35,008 nucleotides of DNA from an uncultured Pelagibacteraceae bacterium (GTDB taxonomy: Bacteria > Pseudomonadota > Alphaproteobacteria > Pelagibacterales > Pelagibacteraceae), in assembly GCA_905618885.1 (NCBI GenBank), contig CAJQTC010000019.1, forward strand, positions 1-35,008, given 5' to 3'. The translations under genes and the position numbers were made by a program. This document shows, in pieces, positions 34,006-35,008 of the stretch (the stretch's first letter is position 1; each line of letters begins with the position of its first letter). The notes under the pieces are model-generated. The model saw nothing but the letters and a program-made list of their open reading frames with translations, made no database searches and was not told the origin of the DNA.

Positions 34006-34964
34006 TTTAACAGCTCTAAAGATTTGCTTAAAACATTTTCAAAAATTATTTTTTCTTTACCTAGAGTGTTATGTGTCGTAGTTTTTTCTGTTTCTCCATC
34101 AGGAACAACAAGGTAAATATTTTTAGAATACGTGCCATATGCCTGAACTGGACTATCCATAAATAAAGCCAAACATTTTTTATTTAAAGCTGAAGAGATA
34201 TGCAACCATCCTGTATCATTGCCGATATAAATATTACAGTTTTTAATAATAGGTAGGGTTTCCCTAATTGATAAATTTTCAAAAGAGATACATTTGTTAG
34301 CTATAGATGAATTTAAAAATTTAGAAAATAACTCACGATCATTTTTACCACCAGCAAGATAAAACTTACACGGTATTTTCTTGTCTATCTCTGCAGCAAG
34401 TTTAATAAAATTTTCAACATGCCAACGTTTTGTTGGTCCACTTGCAGAGAAACCGACACAGATATGTTTAAAGTTTTTGTTGAAATTATATTTTTCTTTT
34501 GCTTGTTTTACAACTTCTTCTTCTAAGTAAATTATAGGCTGGGTTGAGATATTATTATCTGTAAATTTTTCAGTGAAATTTTTTGCTGTTAATACAATAT
34601 TATTTTTTCTTGTAAATAAGGGGTATTGCAAAATAGATTTAATTCCACATAACTTTGCAAGTAATAAAAATCTTAACGATCCATTAAAAATAAATATTTT
34701 ATCAATTTTTTTTTCTTTAATTTCTTTCAGTAAATTAAAAAAACCTATCCATCCATCATGTCTTCCCGTATTATTTTTATTTCTATCTAAATATATTATT
34801 TCTTTTATATGTTGATCATACTTACAAAGCTGTTCTGCTTTAGAGTTCTTTTTTACTAAAAGTGAAACTTGTGATTGAAATTTTTTAGAAATAGCATGAA
34901 CGTATGGTAAGAAGATAACCATATCTCCTATCCCCATTCTTTGCTGAACAACTAAAACTTTCAT
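34002..34964 (-). CDS. Glycosyltransferase family 9 (heptosyltransferase-like)
   Basis: 320 residues, two Rossmann-like domains of the GT-B fold. The N-terminal VVQQRMGIGDMVIFLPYVHAI is the acceptor-domain motif of lipopolysaccharide heptosyltransferases, and GVGFSASGPTKRWHVENFIKL and IGNDTGWLHISSALNKK are the sugar-nucleotide binding motifs (the GNDTG(P/x)xH signature). It likely adds a sugar to the core of lipopolysaccharide or a related glycan. The start at ATG 34964 lies 44 bases from the window edge. Linkage and donor cannot be assigned. Confidence 0.86.
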   Translation of the reverse strand: MKVLVVQQRMGIGDMVIFLPYVHAISKKFQSQVSLLVKKNSKAEQLCKYDQHIKEIIYLDRNKNNTGRHDGWIGFFNLLKEIKEKKIDKIFIFNGSLRFLLLAKLCGIKSILQYPLFTRKNNIVLTAKNFTEKFTDNNISTQPIIYLEEEVVKQAKEKYNFNKNFKHICVGFSASGPTKRWHVENFIKLAAEIDKKIPCKFYLAGGKNDRELFSKFLNSSIANKCISFENLSIRETLPIIKNCNIYIGNDTGWLHISSALNKKCLALFMDSPVQAYGTYSKNIYLVVPDGETEKTTTHNTLGKEKIIFENVLSKSLELLN

Positions 34965-35008
34965 ATTTATTAATTTGTTAATATAACTTAGTTATAAATA
35001 TTACGAAA

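Overview
The window is a strongly A+T-rich, very compact bacterial chromosome segment. Genes are short relative to their families, spacers are tens of bases, stop/start overlaps (TAATG, ATGA) are frequent and many convergent genes overlap by a few bases. A RegB/RegA redox pair, a ChvI/ChvG pair beside ahcY, a plant/alphaproteobacterial-type glutamate-cysteine ligase and the AmgK/MurU recycling genes point to Alphaproteobacteria. The low G+C and streamlining point to the SAR11/Pelagibacterales group. The lineage is inferred from gene content; no rRNA is present to confirm it.

Layout. 1-2.7 kb: 3' part of gyrB, then the RegB-type sensor kinase. 2.8-5.9 kb: a minus-strand polyamine operon (ornithine decarboxylase, a deoxyhypusine-synthase-like enzyme, an agmatinase-like ureohydrolase). 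6.0-6.6 kb: regA, divergent from that operon. So regB and regA flank the polyamine genes. 6.6-8.2 kb: BioY biotin transporter and an orphan ABC ATPase. 8.2-16.7 kb: a plus-strand run of polA, chvI, chvG, ahcY, tsaE, an AmgK-like kinase and a MurU-like uridylyltransferase. 16.7-19 kb: phosphoglycerate mutase, then a small envelope cluster (VanZ-like, secreted nuclease, lytic-transglycosylase-like lipoprotein). 18.9-24.2 kb, minus strand: RND pump and an unusually short adaptor, mercaptopyruvate-type sulfurtransferase, MsrA. 24.2-26 kb: DMT exporter, AlkA-like glycosylase, DUF1330 protein. 26-28 kb: purine salvage pair (phosphoribosyltransferase and AzgA-type permease), convergent on a shared hairpin. 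28-31.3 kb: small lipoprotein, gshA-gshB, a second DUF1330 protein and an unknown membrane protein, closed by a terminator. 31.4-35 kb: oligopeptidase B, a membrane J-domain protein and a family 9 glycosyltransferase.

Most genes are chromosomal housekeeping or stress functions. No insertion sequence, phage, CRISPR, tRNA or rRNA was seen, and no gene-free stretch exceeds 300 bases. The most interesting signals are: (i) a chain of mutually exclusive inverted repeats in the decarboxylase leader, ending on its Shine-Dalgarno; (ii) the decarboxylase/DHS-like/ureohydrolase operon embedded between regB and regA; and (iii) an RND adaptor that appears to lack the alpha-helical hairpin used to reach an outer-membrane channel.
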